Both the position numbers and the translations under genes were made by a program. Below, one piece after another: positions 7,268 to 16,873 of a stretch of 32,889 nucleotides of DNA. Origin of the DNA: JAEYFP01 sp047602645 (lineage in GTDB: Bacteria > Bacillota > Clostridia > Lachnospirales > Lachnospiraceae); assembly GCA_047602645.1 (NCBI GenBank), contig JASGGU010000042.1:1-32889 (forward strand). Reading direction: 5' to 3'. The first letter of the stretch is position 1. Each line of letters opens with the position of its first letter. A model generated the notes under the pieces. That model worked only from the letters and a program-made list of their open reading frames with translations. It made no database searches and was not told where the DNA came from.

Positions 7268-8695
7268 TTGATACATCAATATAAGAATAATGGATTTAAT
7301 ATTATCATGGATGTCAACAGCGGTTCCATTCATGTTGTGGACGAGCTGGTATATAACATGATAGAGGTGCTCGCACCTCTTGCGGAAGAAAAAAAGGTAA
7401 GTGATGCGCTGCCGGACAAAGAAGTGAAGGCCAAGCCGTTTGAGACATTTTCTGACATGTTCGCAAAGGCTCTTGAAGATTATCCGGCTGAGATGCTGAA
7501 GGAAGCCTATGCGGAAATTGCCGAGTTGATTGAGGCCGAGGTGCTTTTTACCGAGGATATTTACGAGACTTATATTACTGATTTTAAAAAGCGGGAAACT
7601 GTCGTTAAGGCACTGTGTTTACATATTGCGCATGATTGTAATCTGGCTTGCAGATATTGCTTTGCCGAGGAGGGAGAATACCACGGCAAACGGGAGCTGA
7701 TGAGTTATGAGGTTGGTAAGAAAGCCCTTGATTTTCTTGTGAAAAGCTCAGGAAGCAGGCACAATCTGGAGGTTGACTTCTTTGGCGGGGAGCCGCTTAT
7801 GAATTTTCAAGTCGTAAGGGATTTAGTTGCTTACGGCAGGAGCCTTGAAGAGCCTTACAATAAAAAATTCCGTTTTACACTCACAACAAATGGTGTGCTG
7901 TTAAATGATGAAATTCTTAAGTTTGTCAACACAGAGATGAGCAACCTCGTTTTGAGCATTGACGGGCGTAAGGAAGTTCATGACCGGATGCGTCCGCACC
8001 GAGGAGGACAGGGCAGCTATGAGGAAATCGTCCCCAAATTTATAAAAGCTGCTGAAAGCCGAAATCAGACGAATTATTATGTCAGGGGCACATTTACAAG
8101 GAATAATTTGGACTTTTCTGAGGATGTTACGCATCTTGCCGATTTGGGTTTTGAGCAGATTTCGGTGGAACCGGTTGTTGCCGAGGATGACGAGTCCTAT
8201 GCAATTCGAGAGGAGGATATCCCTGTTATTTTAGAACAGTATGATCTTCTCGCAAACGAGTTACTAAAAAGAAAGAAAATTGGAAAAGGTGTGAACTTTT
8301 TTCATTTTATGATCGATTTATCGGGTGGTCCATGTGTGGCAAAGCGTCTTTCCGGCTGCGGCTCAGGAACGGAATATCTTGCGGTGGCGCCCTCGGGAGA
8401 CTTGTATCCGTGTCATCAATTTGTTGGAAAGCCGGAGTTTTTGATGGGAACAGTGGATACGGGTGTAACAAATACGGGCTGCAGGAATGAATTTAAGCTC
8501 TGTAATGTCTATGCGAAGGAAAAATGCCGGGAGTGCTTTGCAAAATTTTATTGCAGCGGCGGCTGTGCGGCGAACGCCTACAATTTTTCCGGGAGCATCA
8601 CGGATACTTATGATATTGGCTGCAAGCTGCAAAGAAAGCGCGTGGAATGCGCGATTATGATGAAGGCAGCGGAGGCGGATTTTACGAAGCATTAA
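7268..8695 (+). CDS. scfB: SCIFF radical SAM maturase
   Basis: The 475-residue protein is a peptide-modifying radical SAM enzyme. An N-terminal peptide-binding region (about 1-100) precedes the SAM cluster motif CNLACRYC (Cys124, 128, 131). The C-terminal SPASM part has cysteines for auxiliary clusters (CGSGTEYLAVAPSG, YPCHQF, CxxCFAKFYCSGGC, GC). It should install thioether crosslinks in the SCIFF peptide. The start is TTG at 7268, 7 bases after TGAGG; beginning MIHQY agrees with the family's N-terminus. A terminator-like hairpin follows. Confidence 0.95.
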   Translation: MIHQYKNNGFNIIMDVNSGSIHVVDELVYNMIEVLAPLAEEKKVSDALPDKEVKAKPFETFSDMFAKALEDYPAEMLKEAYAEIAELIEAEVLFTEDIYETYITDFKKRETVVKALCLHIAHDCNLACRYCFAEEGEYHGKRELMSYEVGKKALDFLVKSSGSRHNLEVDFFGGEPLMNFQVVRDLVAYGRSLEEPYNKKFRFTLTTNGVLLNDEILKFVNTEMSNLVLSIDGRKEVHDRMRPHRGGQGSYEEIVPKFIKAAESRNQTNYYVRGTFTRNNLDFSEDVTHLADLGFEQISVEPVVAEDDESYAIREEDIPVILEQYDLLANELLKRKKIGKGVNFFHFMIDLSGGPCVAKRLSGCGSGTEYLAVAPSGDLYPCHQFVGKPEFLMGTVDTGVTNTGCRNEFKLCNVYAKEKCRECFAKFYCSGGCAANAYNFSGSITDTYDIGCKLQRKRVECAIMMKAAEADFTKH

Positions 8696-8716
8696 GGTTT
8701 TAAGAAACTGGAGGAT

Positions 8717-8745
8717 AGAGGACTGTCTCGTATGGGCAGTCCTCT
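8717..8745 (+). terminator. Probable terminator after scfB
   Basis: AGAGGACTG (8717-8725) pairs perfectly with CAGTCCTCT (8737-8745), and the stem can extend inward with G-T pairs. The downstream T-run is short (TTGTG). It overlaps an alternative upstream ATG for recJ (8732), which argues against that start. Confidence 0.55.
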
Positions 8746-8770
8746 TTGTGAAAGTAAGGGGGAAGACAGC

Positions 8771-10486
8771 ATGAAAAAATGGGTCGTGTCTGCAAAACGG
8801 GCCGATTTTAATGAATTAGCGGATCAATACGGAATATCGCCGATGCTTGCACGAATTATTCGAAATCGGGATGTTTTCGGCGAAGAAGCGATCACACGGT
8901 TTTTGCATGGAACGCCGGCAGATTTGTATGAGCCGAATCGCATGAAGGATATGGAAAAGGCGGTGGAACTGCTTGTGCGGGCGATTTCTTCCGGCCAGAA
9001 GATCCGGATTGTCGGTGATTATGATATCGACGGTATTTGTGCGTCCTACTTATTGGTGAGCGGCCTGAGACGCTGCGGTGCGGATGCGGATGTCCGGCTG
9101 CCGGACAGAGTAAAGGATGGCTATGGGATTAATGAGGCGATCATTCAGGAGGCGGCGCGGGACGGAGTCGATTGTCTGCTGACATGCGACAACGGGATTG
9201 CGGCAAGAGAGCAGATTACTTTCGCAAAGCAATGTGGTATGACTGTCATTGTAACAGATCATCATGAGATTCCTTATGAAGAATCGGAGACGGGAAGGAT
9301 TTATCTGCTGCCCCAGGCCGATGCGGTGGTGGATCCAAAGCGGGCAGACTGCTCTTATCCGTTTAAGGAAATCTGCGGTGCGGTTGTTGCTTACAAGCTG
9401 GTGACCGCCCTTTATGAGGTGCTGGGAATTCCTTCATCAGAATTAAAAGCAATGCTGCCATTTGCGGCTTTTGCGACCGTCGGCGATGTGATGCCGCTTT
9501 TAGATGAAAACCGCATTATTGTAAAGTATGGGATTGAAGAGATGAAGGTAACGTCCAATGCCGGCTTAAAGGCGCTGATTGATGTGACCAAAACGGATCG
9601 GGCAAGGCTTTCCCCCTACCATATCGGTTTCGTTCTCGGCCCGTGTGTGAATGCAACCGGCAGACTGGACACTGCGGAGCGGGCGCTGCGGCTTTTCTTA
9701 AGCAGCAGCGAGGCGGAGGCGGTCACGCTTGCAAGTGAATTAAAGCTGCTCAATGATGAACGCAAGGAGATGACACAGCAATATACGCAGATAGCTGCCG
9801 GACTTGCCGAGGAGATAGGGAAAGAGGACCGGGTTCTCGTGCTGTATTTACCGGATTGTCATGAAAGCCTTGCCGGGATTGTGGCAGGCAGAATTAAGGA
9901 GCGGTTTTATAAGCCGGTATTTGTTCTGACGAAGGTAGAAGAAGGCGTAAAAGGCTCCGGGCGCTCAATCGAGTCTTATTCCATGTATGAAGAAATGGTG
10001 AAATGTAAGGAACTGTTTACCAAGTTCGGCGGACACCGGATGGCGGCAGGTCTGTCCATGCGGGAGGAAAATATTGGTGAGTTTCGGGATCGTCTGAACA
10101 GAAACGCTGTTTTGACGCGGGAGGATTTGACGGAGAAGGTGATAATTGACATCCCGATGCCGGTCCGTTATGCAACAAAGGAGTTTATCAGCGAGTTAGA
10201 GCTGTTAGCCCCATATGGCGCAGGGAACCCAAAGCCCTTGTTTGCACAAAAAGATCTGCTCGTAAAAAATATTCAGATTGTCGGAAAGAATCAAAATGCA
10301 GTGAAGCTGAAGCTGGAAGAGCCGTCTGAAACCGGAGGTGCGATGGAGGCGATCTGCTTTGGAGACGGCCAGCAGATTAAAAAAGAACTGTCGGAAAAAT
10401 CTCCGGTTTCCATCGTCTATTACCCCGAAATCAACCGCTATATGGGGCAGGAGCGTGTACAGTTGATTATCCAGGATTATCAATAG
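8771..10486 (+). CDS. recJ: RecJ-like single-stranded-DNA-specific exonuclease
   Basis: The 571-residue DHH/DHHA1 phosphoesterase contains the metal-binding motifs GDYDIDG (near residue 83), TCDNGI (near 140) and DHH (163-165). It also has the GPCVNATGR segment and the DHHA1 motif FGGHRMAAG (near 420). RecJ degrades single-stranded DNA 5' to 3' in recombination and base excision repair. The start at 8771 is preceded by AAGGGGGA at 7 bases; an in-frame ATG at 8732 lies inside a hairpin and lacks a good ribosome binding site. The C-terminal oligonucleotide-binding part appears short but present. Confidence 0.9.
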   Translation: MKKWVVSAKRADFNELADQYGISPMLARIIRNRDVFGEEAITRFLHGTPADLYEPNRMKDMEKAVELLVRAISSGQKIRIVGDYDIDGICASYLLVSGLRRCGADADVRLPDRVKDGYGINEAIIQEAARDGVDCLLTCDNGIAAREQITFAKQCGMTVIVTDHHEIPYEESETGRIYLLPQADAVVDPKRADCSYPFKEICGAVVAYKLVTALYEVLGIPSSELKAMLPFAAFATVGDVMPLLDENRIIVKYGIEEMKVTSNAGLKALIDVTKTDRARLSPYHIGFVLGPCVNATGRLDTAERALRLFLSSSEAEAVTLASELKLLNDERKEMTQQYTQIAAGLAEEIGKEDRVLVLYLPDCHESLAGIVAGRIKERFYKPVFVLTKVEEGVKGSGRSIESYSMYEEMVKCKELFTKFGGHRMAAGLSMREENIGEFRDRLNRNAVLTREDLTEKVIIDIPMPVRYATKEFISELELLAPYGAGNPKPLFAQKDLLVKNIQIVGKNQNAVKLKLEEPSETGGAMEAICFGDGQQIKKELSEKSPVSIVYYPEINRYMGQERVQLIIQDYQ

Positions 10487-10497
10487 AAAAAAGAGAG

Positions 10498-10532
10498 AGA
10501 GCCGGAAACCACATTGCTGCGGCACCGGCTCT
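10498..10532 (+). terminator. Possible terminator after recJ
   Basis: AGAGCCGG (10498-10505) pairs with CCGGCTCT (10525-10532) around a 19-base loop, just after the recJ stop. There is no clear T-run, so termination is uncertain. The rest of the 293-base gap to 10780 is A+T-rich and holds only a promoter (10705-10732). Confidence 0.4.
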
Positions 10533-10704
10533 ACGTTCTCTTATGAGGGGGGAGATAGTGAGTGTTTATCAACTATCCAAGACCTATTATAGGGAGGAAA
10601 TGTGTTTAATCTGTGTTTAAAATCTAAAAAAAGTTTTAAGAATCTTAAGAATAACAGGATATTTCATGAAGATTCGAAAACATTCAAAAAAATGTAAAAA
10701 GAGC

Positions 10705-10732
10705 TTGAGGTTGGAATATTTTATGCTATACT
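10705..10732 (+). promoter_or_regulatory. Promoter of the membrane protein-cls(-murE) group
   Basis: TTGAGG (10705-10710), a 16-base spacer and TATACT (10727-10732), with an extended TGC before the -10 box, lie 47 bases ahead of the start at 10780. Confidence 0.65.
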
Positions 10733-10779
10733 AAAAGGCAGATATTAGGGGGGATCAATTAGAGAACGAGGAATGGTTT

Positions 10780-12891
10780 ATGAAAATCAAATTGATCCAA
10801 AACAAAAGGCTTATCGCACATGCAGTGGTTTATTTGCTTATCATTGCAGGTATTGCCGGCTTAATTTATATGAATCGTGCCGGTAAGGAGTACCAGATGT
10901 TTAATCATCCAAAGGTACTCACAAATGGGAATGACATTGAGACGGAACGACTCTCCCTGCCAAGAGGGAGCTATTACCTTGTTGTGAACTATGCCGTTTC
11001 GGCTGATATTCCGGTCACGGTATACATCGATCAGAACAAACAGATTACGGGCAGCCTGATGAGAAATCAAACAGGTGCTTATTATACGATCTCATTTGAG
11101 CTGAAGGAGCCTACAAGTCTTTTCCATATAGTTTTTAAAAATGGCGGAGTGAATGGTTTCCAGCTTTATAATTATGAAATGTCGGCAGACCGGGTGATTT
11201 ATAACGATGACATGTATTTTGCCTTGATATTCGTACTTTTGGCTGTGCTGCTTTATTTGTTTTTGCACAGTGGTTTCTTTCGGGGGCTGCCCGCAAGAGG
11301 AAGGACTGTTTTTCTGGTGCTGTGCGGCCTTGTATTGTTTTCCAGCTATCCGATGTTTACAGATTATCTTGTGCAGGGGCATGACCTGCAGGTCCATCTG
11401 ATGCGGATAGAGGGAGTGAAGGATGCACTTCTGAACGGACAGTTTCTTGCTGTGATCTATCCGAACAGCAATAACGGGTATGGGACGCTGGGCTTTACTT
11501 ATCCGAATTTCTTTTTATATCTGCCAGCGGTTTTACGAATGTTTGACGTGTCGATGGTGACTTCTTATCAAACACTGCTGATACTGATCAACATCGCGAC
11601 GGCGGCAGCGGTTTATTTTTCGGTCAAATCCGTTTCCAAATCGGATTACGCATCCCTGACCGCGAGCGTACTGTATATGCTTGCACCCTACCGATTAAGT
11701 GACTTGTATGTCCGAGGCGCGCTCGGGGAGTCACTTGCGATGATTTTTCTTCCGGTGGCACTGGCCGGCCTGTATCATGTTTTTCTCGGCGAAAAGAAAA
11801 AATGGTATCTGCTCGTCATTGGATATACCGGCATTTTGCAGTCTCATGTGTTAAGCTGCCTGCTGGTTGCGTTTGCCTCGGTTATGATCGGCATTTTGCT
11901 GTTTAAATATCTCCTTGCAGACAGACGGTATTTTGCGCTGCTAAAAGCACTTGGCGTTTCAGTAATACTGAATATCTGGTATCTGATTCCGTTTTTTGCG
12001 TTTTCTAAAAATCCGCTTGGTTTAAGTACGATTGAAAATTCGGATTTTTATGAGGACGCCATTTTTGCCGGGCAGTTATTTATGACAAAGGCATCAACGT
12101 ATGTGCCGCTTGCGACGGAGAAGGGCATCGGTCTGGAAATGCAGCTGTCGATCGGCATGGCGGGCTGTGCGGCCTTGCTTTTGATTGCGGTATTCTTATT
12201 TTGTGAAAGGGAGCAGCAGATACGGTTTCATACAGACGGTACCTATCATTGGTTGTTCATTATGATTGTGCTGAGTGTGCTGATGATTTTTCTGTCTACA
12301 ACGATTTTTCCATGGAAGAGGCTGTCTGATTTTTCTCTGATCAGATCAGTTATGGAGCTGGTACAGTTTCCGTTCCGGTTTTTGACGGTCGCGACGGTGT
12401 GCCTGTCGTTTGGCTGTGGACTTGCCATAGTAAAGTCAGCTCTTTTGAACAGATATAGAAAAGAGCTGTTTGTGATTCTGCTTTTGCTGAGTTTGATCGG
12501 TGCGTATGAAATGCTCGATGAATATATCAGACAGGAGGTTTCTGTTACGAATGTTACCGGTGGTTTTTCAGAAAAGGAGCTTCCGGAGTATTGGCCCCAG
12601 GGAACGGCCAGGGAACTATTTACAGATACACAGCCGCATGAATATCATGCGGAGCTTTCAGATTATGAGAAAAAAGGAACAGCAATCACATTTTCATATA
12701 CTGCGGAGGAAGAGGATGCTTCTGTGACGCTGCCGCTTTTGCTCTATCCGGGGTATTATGCGAAGCTGGACGACGGAACCTATCTGCAGATAGAGCCAAA
12801 TGAAGATAATAAAGTGCGGGTATTGCTTCCGGGGACATCTGTGAAACGGAGCGTGACGGTGGGGTACAGTTATTGGAGGATTTTTTGGTGA
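10780..12891 (+). CDS. Large polytopic membrane protein, possible GT-C type glycosyltransferase
   Basis: The 703-residue protein has an N-terminal helix (about residues 10-30), an extracytoplasmic domain to about residue 145, then many membrane helices to about residue 590 and a C-terminal extracytoplasmic domain. A conserved-looking GHDLQVHLMRIEG loop follows the third helix region, recalling the acidic first loop of GT-C enzymes and of large membrane proteins called YfhO-like or 6-pyruvoyl-tetrahydropterin synthase-related. Such enzymes transfer sugars from lipid carriers outside the cell. The family assignment is inference. The stop overlaps the cls start (GTGA), so the two are translationally coupled. 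Confidence 0.6.
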   Translation: MKIKLIQNKRLIAHAVVYLLIIAGIAGLIYMNRAGKEYQMFNHPKVLTNGNDIETERLSLPRGSYYLVVNYAVSADIPVTVYIDQNKQITGSLMRNQTGAYYTISFELKEPTSLFHIVFKNGGVNGFQLYNYEMSADRVIYNDDMYFALIFVLLAVLLYLFLHSGFFRGLPARGRTVFLVLCGLVLFSSYPMFTDYLVQGHDLQVHLMRIEGVKDALLNGQFLAVIYPNSNNGYGTLGFTYPNFFLYLPAVLRMFDVSMVTSYQTLLILINIATAAAVYFSVKSVSKSDYASLTASVLYMLAPYRLSDLYVRGALGESLAMIFLPVALAGLYHVFLGEKKKWYLLVIGYTGILQSHVLSCLLVAFASVMIGILLFKYLLADRRYFALLKALGVSVILNIWYLIPFFAFSKNPLGLSTIENSDFYEDAIFAGQLFMTKASTYVPLATEKGIGLEMQLSIGMAGCAALLLIAVFLFCEREQQIRFHTDGTYHWLFIMIVLSVLMIFLSTTIFPWKRLSDFSLIRSVMELVQFPFRFLTVATVCLSFGCGLAIVKSALLNRYRKELFVILLLLSLIGAYEMLDEYIRQEVSVTNVTGGFSEKELPEYWPQGTARELFTDTQPHEYHAELSDYEKKGTAITFSYTAEEEDASVTLPLLLYPGYYAKLDDGTYLQIEPNEDNKVRVLLPGTSVKRSVTVGYSYWRIFW

Positions 12892-14468
12892 GTTCGGAGA
12901 TTCTTTCAGAAAAAACGAAATATAAGAGTAAATCAATGTTTTTTCGGGTGCTGTTCAGCAGGACGATGATCACATTCTTGATGCTGCTTATCCAGATTGT
13001 TTTTCTCGCCGGTATCTTTGTGTGGCTGAACAGCTACAGCAGCTATATCCTTTTAAGCTGCAGTATTTTGGGAGCACTGCTCGTTATTTTTTTGATCAGC
13101 AGCAACGGCAGGGCGGAATTTGAATTTGCGTGGATTATCATTATTTGTGTGCTTCCTGTATTTGGTGTAATGCTGTATTTGTTTGTATTGCTGAATCCCG
13201 GCAGCCTCGGAAGGCAAAAACTGCTGGAGCGGCGTGTGAAAGAGACAGAGGAATATTTTGTTACACAGGAGTATGTAGAGGCGGCGCTTAATCGGGAGAA
13301 AAGGGAGATCGAACAGATTGCCCATTATTTGAGAAATAGTGGCGGCTATCCGGCATATCAGAATACGGAGGTCACTTATTTTCCTCTCGGCGAAAAGAAA
13401 TATGAGGATTTGTTGATTGAACTGAGAAAAGCGGAAAAATTTATTTTTTTAGAATATTTTCTTATTGATCTGGGGATTGTATGGGGTTCGGTGTTGGAAA
13501 TTTTAAAGGAAAAGGCGGCACAGGGTGTTGAGGTGCGCGTAATGTATGACGGAACGTGTACGGTGGCTCTGCTTCCGTATAGTTATCCGAAGACGCTGCG
13601 CGCGTATGGCATCAAAGCAAAGGTGTTTGCACCGATCAGGCCGATGCTTTCCACACACCAAAACAACAGGGATCATAGGAAAATTGTAGTGATTGACGGC
13701 AAGGTGGGTTATACCGGCGGTGTCAATTTGGCAGACGAATACATGAATCTGCGGGAGTTGTATGGGCATTGGAAGGATGCTGCGATCAAACTGGAAGGTG
13801 ATGCGGTGCGGACGCTGACGCTTCTGTTTTTACAAATGTGGAATATAACCGAACGGGACGGGGAATTCTATGCGAATTATATCAGGGAGCCGCTGCCTGT
13901 TATAAAAAAGAGCAGAGATGACGGTTTTCTTATCCCTTATGGGGATGATCCGGTGAATGGGGAGGATATTGCGGAAAACGTCTACCGGTATTTGATCAAC
14001 GGGGCGAAGCGCTATATACATATCATGAGCCCTTATTTTATTGTAGACAGCGAAATGCTATCGGCAATTACGTTTGCCGCCAAGCGGGGTGTAGATGTCA
14101 AACTTCTGCTGCCGCATATTCCTGATAAAAAAATTCCGTTTATGATGGCAAAAACCTATTACAGGACACTGTTGGGCGCGGACGTAGAGATCTACGAATA
14201 TACTCCGGGCTTTGTACATGCAAAGGTTATGGTTTCCGATGACAAAAAGGCAGTTGTCGGTACAATCAACATGGATTACCGGAGCATGTACCATCACTTT
14301 GAATGCGGTGTCTTGTTATATAGAAAGAAAGTGATTCGGGAGATCGAAGAGGACTTTCAGGCAACGCTTGAGCAGTCGCAGCGCATCACGATAGAGGATT
14401 ATGAAAAGCTGCCGCTCTTTTCACGCTTCATGGGAAGGGTGTTCCGGCTGTTTGAGCCGCTGATGTAA
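12888..14468 (+). CDS. cls: Cardiolipin synthase (phospholipase D family)
   Basis: The 526-residue protein has N-terminal hydrophobic helices (about residues 22-45, 50-72, 84-105) and two HKD motifs, HRKIVVIDG (first half) and HAKVMVSDD (second half). These are the paired active sites that make cardiolipin from phosphatidylglycerol in the membrane. I place the start at GTG 12888: it overlaps the previous stop as GTGA and sits 7 bases from TTGGAGGA, whereas an upstream in-frame TTG would place the ribosome binding site inside the gene. The length is slightly above the usual 480-515. Confidence 0.93.
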   Translation: MSSEILSEKTKYKSKSMFFRVLFSRTMITFLMLLIQIVFLAGIFVWLNSYSSYILLSCSILGALLVIFLISSNGRAEFEFAWIIIICVLPVFGVMLYLFVLLNPGSLGRQKLLERRVKETEEYFVTQEYVEAALNREKREIEQIAHYLRNSGGYPAYQNTEVTYFPLGEKKYEDLLIELRKAEKFIFLEYFLIDLGIVWGSVLEILKEKAAQGVEVRVMYDGTCTVALLPYSYPKTLRAYGIKAKVFAPIRPMLSTHQNNRDHRKIVVIDGKVGYTGGVNLADEYMNLRELYGHWKDAAIKLEGDAVRTLTLLFLQMWNITERDGEFYANYIREPLPVIKKSRDDGFLIPYGDDPVNGEDIAENVYRYLINGAKRYIHIMSPYFIVDSEMLSAITFAAKRGVDVKLLLPHIPDKKIPFMMAKTYYRTLLGADVEIYEYTPGFVHAKVMVSDDKKAVVGTINMDYRSMYHHFECGVLLYRKKVIREIEEDFQATLEQSQRITIEDYEKLPLFSRFMGRVFRLFEPLM

Positions 14469-14509
14469 TAGAAACGCTTTGTATAACAGGGCGGAAAAGA
14501 GGAAAATAA

Positions 14510-15967
14510 ATGAAACTGAACGAACTATTGACAGGCTTCTCTTACACGTGTGTGAAGGGGAATACGGACAGAGAAATCACGACGGTTGTATATGATTCCA
14601 GAAAGATCGAAGAAGGCTGTGTGTTTATTTGCATTGCCGGAGCCAATTTTGACGGGCATACGGCGGCAGAACAAGCGGCAGAAGCAGGGGCAGCGGCCGT
14701 CATTGCGGAAAAGGATGTGGAAATTGCGGGAGATGTATCCGTGATCCGGGTAGCGGAGACGAGATATGCCATGGCTCATATGGCAGCAGCCTATTTTGAC
14801 CATCCCGCAAAAAAAATGAAGGTCATCGGAATTACCGGTACGAAGGGAAAGACGACGACAACGTATTTGATTAAATCGATCTTAGAAAATGCGGGGTATC
14901 GGGTCGGCCTGATCGGGACAATTGAGGTGATCATTGGAGAGCGGCATATTCCTGCGGCTAATACGACACCCGAATCATTTGTTCTGCAGGGATATTTAAA
15001 AGAAATGGTGGATTTTGGGTGTGAGGTTGCAGTGATGGAGGTCTCCTCGCAGGGGCTTATGATGCACCGGACGCAGGCAATTGATTTTGAGCTCGGTATT
15101 TTTACGAATATTGAGCCGGATCATATCGGGCCGAATGAGCATGCGAGCTTTGAGGAATATATGGCATGCAAGGGTCTTTTGTTCAGGCAGTGCCGGGTCG
15201 GTATTGTCAATGCGGATGATGCGCATGCGGATACGGTGTTAAAAGGCCATACTTGCATCGTCGAAAAATACGGGCTGAGTGAGGCTGCTGATTTAAGAGC
15301 CGAGAATATCCGGCTTATGGCAGAGCCGGGGTATCTGGGAGTCGCATTTCGTGCTGTGGGACTGTCGGAACTTGAAATTCAAATTGATACACCAGGAAAA
15401 TTCAGTGTTTACAATGCGCTTGCGGCAATTGCTGTATGCCGTCATTTTGCCATTGCCGACGGGGATATTGTCAGGGCGCTGCGCGTCGCAAAGGTAAAGG
15501 GCAGGATTGAGATGATTCCGGTCTCGGAGGAATTCACGCTGATGATCGATTATGCGCATAATGCGATGTCGCTGGAAAGCCTTTTGACGACGCTTAAGGA
15601 ATATGAGCCGGGGAGAATTGTCTGTCTGTTCGGATGCGGCGGAAACCGTTCAAAGCTGCGCCGCTATGAGATGGGCGAGGTATCGGGAAGGCTTGCGGAC
15701 CTGACGGTCATTACTTCAGACAACCCGCGGTTTGAAAATCCGCTTGAGATTATTGCAGATATTAAAAGCGGTATTCAAAAAACGGCCGGAGAATATGTGG
15801 AAATACCGGACCGGAAGGAAGCAATTGCCTATGCGATTCATCATGCGAAAAAGGGTGATGTTATCGTGCTTGCGGGGAAGGGACACGAGGATTATCAGGA
15901 AATCGAAGGAAAAAAGTATCAGATGGATGAGAGAGTGCTGATACAGGAAATTCTGGAAAAAAATTAA
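14510..15967 (+). CDS. murE: UDP-MurNAc-tripeptide synthetase, MurE
   Basis: The 485-residue Mur ligase adds the third amino acid to the peptidoglycan precursor in the cytoplasm. It shows the ATP-binding GITGTKGKTTT (near residue 108), the central motif with NTTPESF, EVSSQGL and NIEPDHIG, and C-terminal DNPR (residues 404-407). DNPR is the arginine-containing signature of enzymes that add meso-diaminopimelate rather than lysine. The gap to cls is 41 bases with no terminator, so cotranscription is likely. Confidence 0.94.
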   Translation: MKLNELLTGFSYTCVKGNTDREITTVVYDSRKIEEGCVFICIAGANFDGHTAAEQAAEAGAAAVIAEKDVEIAGDVSVIRVAETRYAMAHMAAAYFDHPAKKMKVIGITGTKGKTTTTYLIKSILENAGYRVGLIGTIEVIIGERHIPAANTTPESFVLQGYLKEMVDFGCEVAVMEVSSQGLMMHRTQAIDFELGIFTNIEPDHIGPNEHASFEEYMACKGLLFRQCRVGIVNADDAHADTVLKGHTCIVEKYGLSEAADLRAENIRLMAEPGYLGVAFRAVGLSELEIQIDTPGKFSVYNALAAIAVCRHFAIADGDIVRALRVAKVKGRIEMIPVSEEFTLMIDYAHNAMSLESLLTTLKEYEPGRIVCLFGCGGNRSKLRRYEMGEVSGRLADLTVITSDNPRFENPLEIIADIKSGIQKTAGEYVEIPDRKEAIAYAIHHAKKGDVIVLAGKGHEDYQEIEGKKYQMDERVLIQEILEKN

Positions 15968-15992
15968 GAGACGTATAAAATCAGGCGGCGTT

Positions 15993-16700
15993 CTATTTCC
16001 ACAAATAATGTGTAAGTATGGAGGAACGCGTGATAACAAGCTCGCTTGGAAAAGCAAGCTCTTCTAAAAGCTTTTGGGCACAGGAAAAGTCTCCCACAGA
16101 TTGCTTTCCGTGACTGTCGCTCGTCAGGATGACAGGCTGTTTATATTCTTTGCAATAGGAAAGAAGCACTGTGCAGTTTTCTTTTGCATGTGGTCGGTAG
16201 GAATGAGGTAACAGGGATGCGTTGTTGATTTCAAGCAGCACATCCTTTTCTTTTGCGCAAAGAACCAGCTCCTTGTAATCAACAGGAAAATTACCGTCAT
16301 CGGCATGACCGATTATTTTCACATAAGGATGATCCATTGCGTGTAAATAAGCACGTGTATGCTCCGCCATGCTGCCGGGCCGGTAGGTGGCCGTATGCAA
16401 AGAGGCAATCGTATAGCACATGTTCTTTAATATGGAGGAATCCAGATCAAGCGTTCCCTGTTCATCCAGAATATTTAGCTCGACGCCGTAAAGCACACGA
16501 ATTCCGCAGCGGTATTTCGGCGCGTGAGTCAGGCTTCTGAAATAGGAGGCCGATGCGGAGCCGGGCGTTGCCGGACCGTGGTCGGAAATGCCAAGAAGAG
16601 ACAGTCCGCGTAGAGCGGCTGCCTTTGCCAAATCTGCGATTGTATCCCGCGAGCCGTGTCCGCTTGCGATCGAATGGGTATGAATGTCAAAATCCTGCAT
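15993..16700 (-). CDS. PHP-domain metal-dependent phosphoesterase
   Basis: The 235-residue protein has the PHP motifs in order: DIHTHSIASGHG (residues 4-15), GISDHGP, a central GVELNIL Glu motif, IGHADDG and SDSHGK. These would bind a trinuclear metal site. The closest family by layout is YcdX/histidinol-phosphatase-like hydrolases; the substrate is not known. AGGAGGTG precedes the start by 5 bases. It converges with murE and is divergent from the microcompartment operon. Confidence 0.85.
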   Translation of the reverse strand: MQDFDIHTHSIASGHGSRDTIADLAKAAALRGLSLLGISDHGPATPGSASASYFRSLTHAPKYRCGIRVLYGVELNILDEQGTLDLDSSILKNMCYTIASLHTATYRPGSMAEHTRAYLHAMDHPYVKIIGHADDGNFPVDYKELVLCAKEKDVLLEINNASLLPHSYRPHAKENCTVLLSYCKEYKQPVILTSDSHGKQSVGDFSCAQKLLEELAFPSELVITRSSILTHYLWK

Positions 16701-16750
16701 TCCGCACCTCCTGAAGCAACTGTCTGATGATAAGTGATACTGTCGTATTC

Positions 16751-16779
16751 AGTATGTTACAATCCGGTCAAAAAGTCAA
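16751..16779 (-). promoter_or_regulatory. Promoter of the PHP-domain gene
   Basis: On the minus strand, TTGACT (16774-16779), a 17-base spacer and CATACT (16751-16756) lie about 50 bases ahead of the PHP gene's start. Confidence 0.5.
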
Positions 16780-16798
16780 GCGCAAACCGTCCTCGGAA

Positions 16799-16830
16799 TC
16801 TCGAAAACAACACAAAAACAATAAAAACAA
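16799..16830 (+). promoter_or_regulatory. A-rich box 1, putative DeoR-family operator
   Basis: The segment reads TCTCGAAAACA, then ACACAAAAACAA, then TAAAAACAA. It is repeated with one substitution and a 2-base insertion at 21167-21200, upstream of the second promoter of the same locus. Repeated ACAAAAACAA-type half-sites resemble direct-repeat operators known for some DeoR-family repressors. It ends 43 bases before the -35 box. Confidence 0.55.
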
Positions 16831-16873
16831 AAATGAATACAACAAAATAATTAAAAAATACATGACTAGTTTA

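Noticed and set aside
8732..8770. Upstream ATG as recJ start
   Set aside because: It lies inside the hairpin after scfB and lacks a good ribosome binding site; ATG 8771 has AAGGGGGA at 7 bases.
16701..16850. A/C-rich repeats as a CRISPR or tandem repeat array
   Set aside because: There are no regular repeat-spacer units; the signal is a short A-rich box shared with the second promoter.
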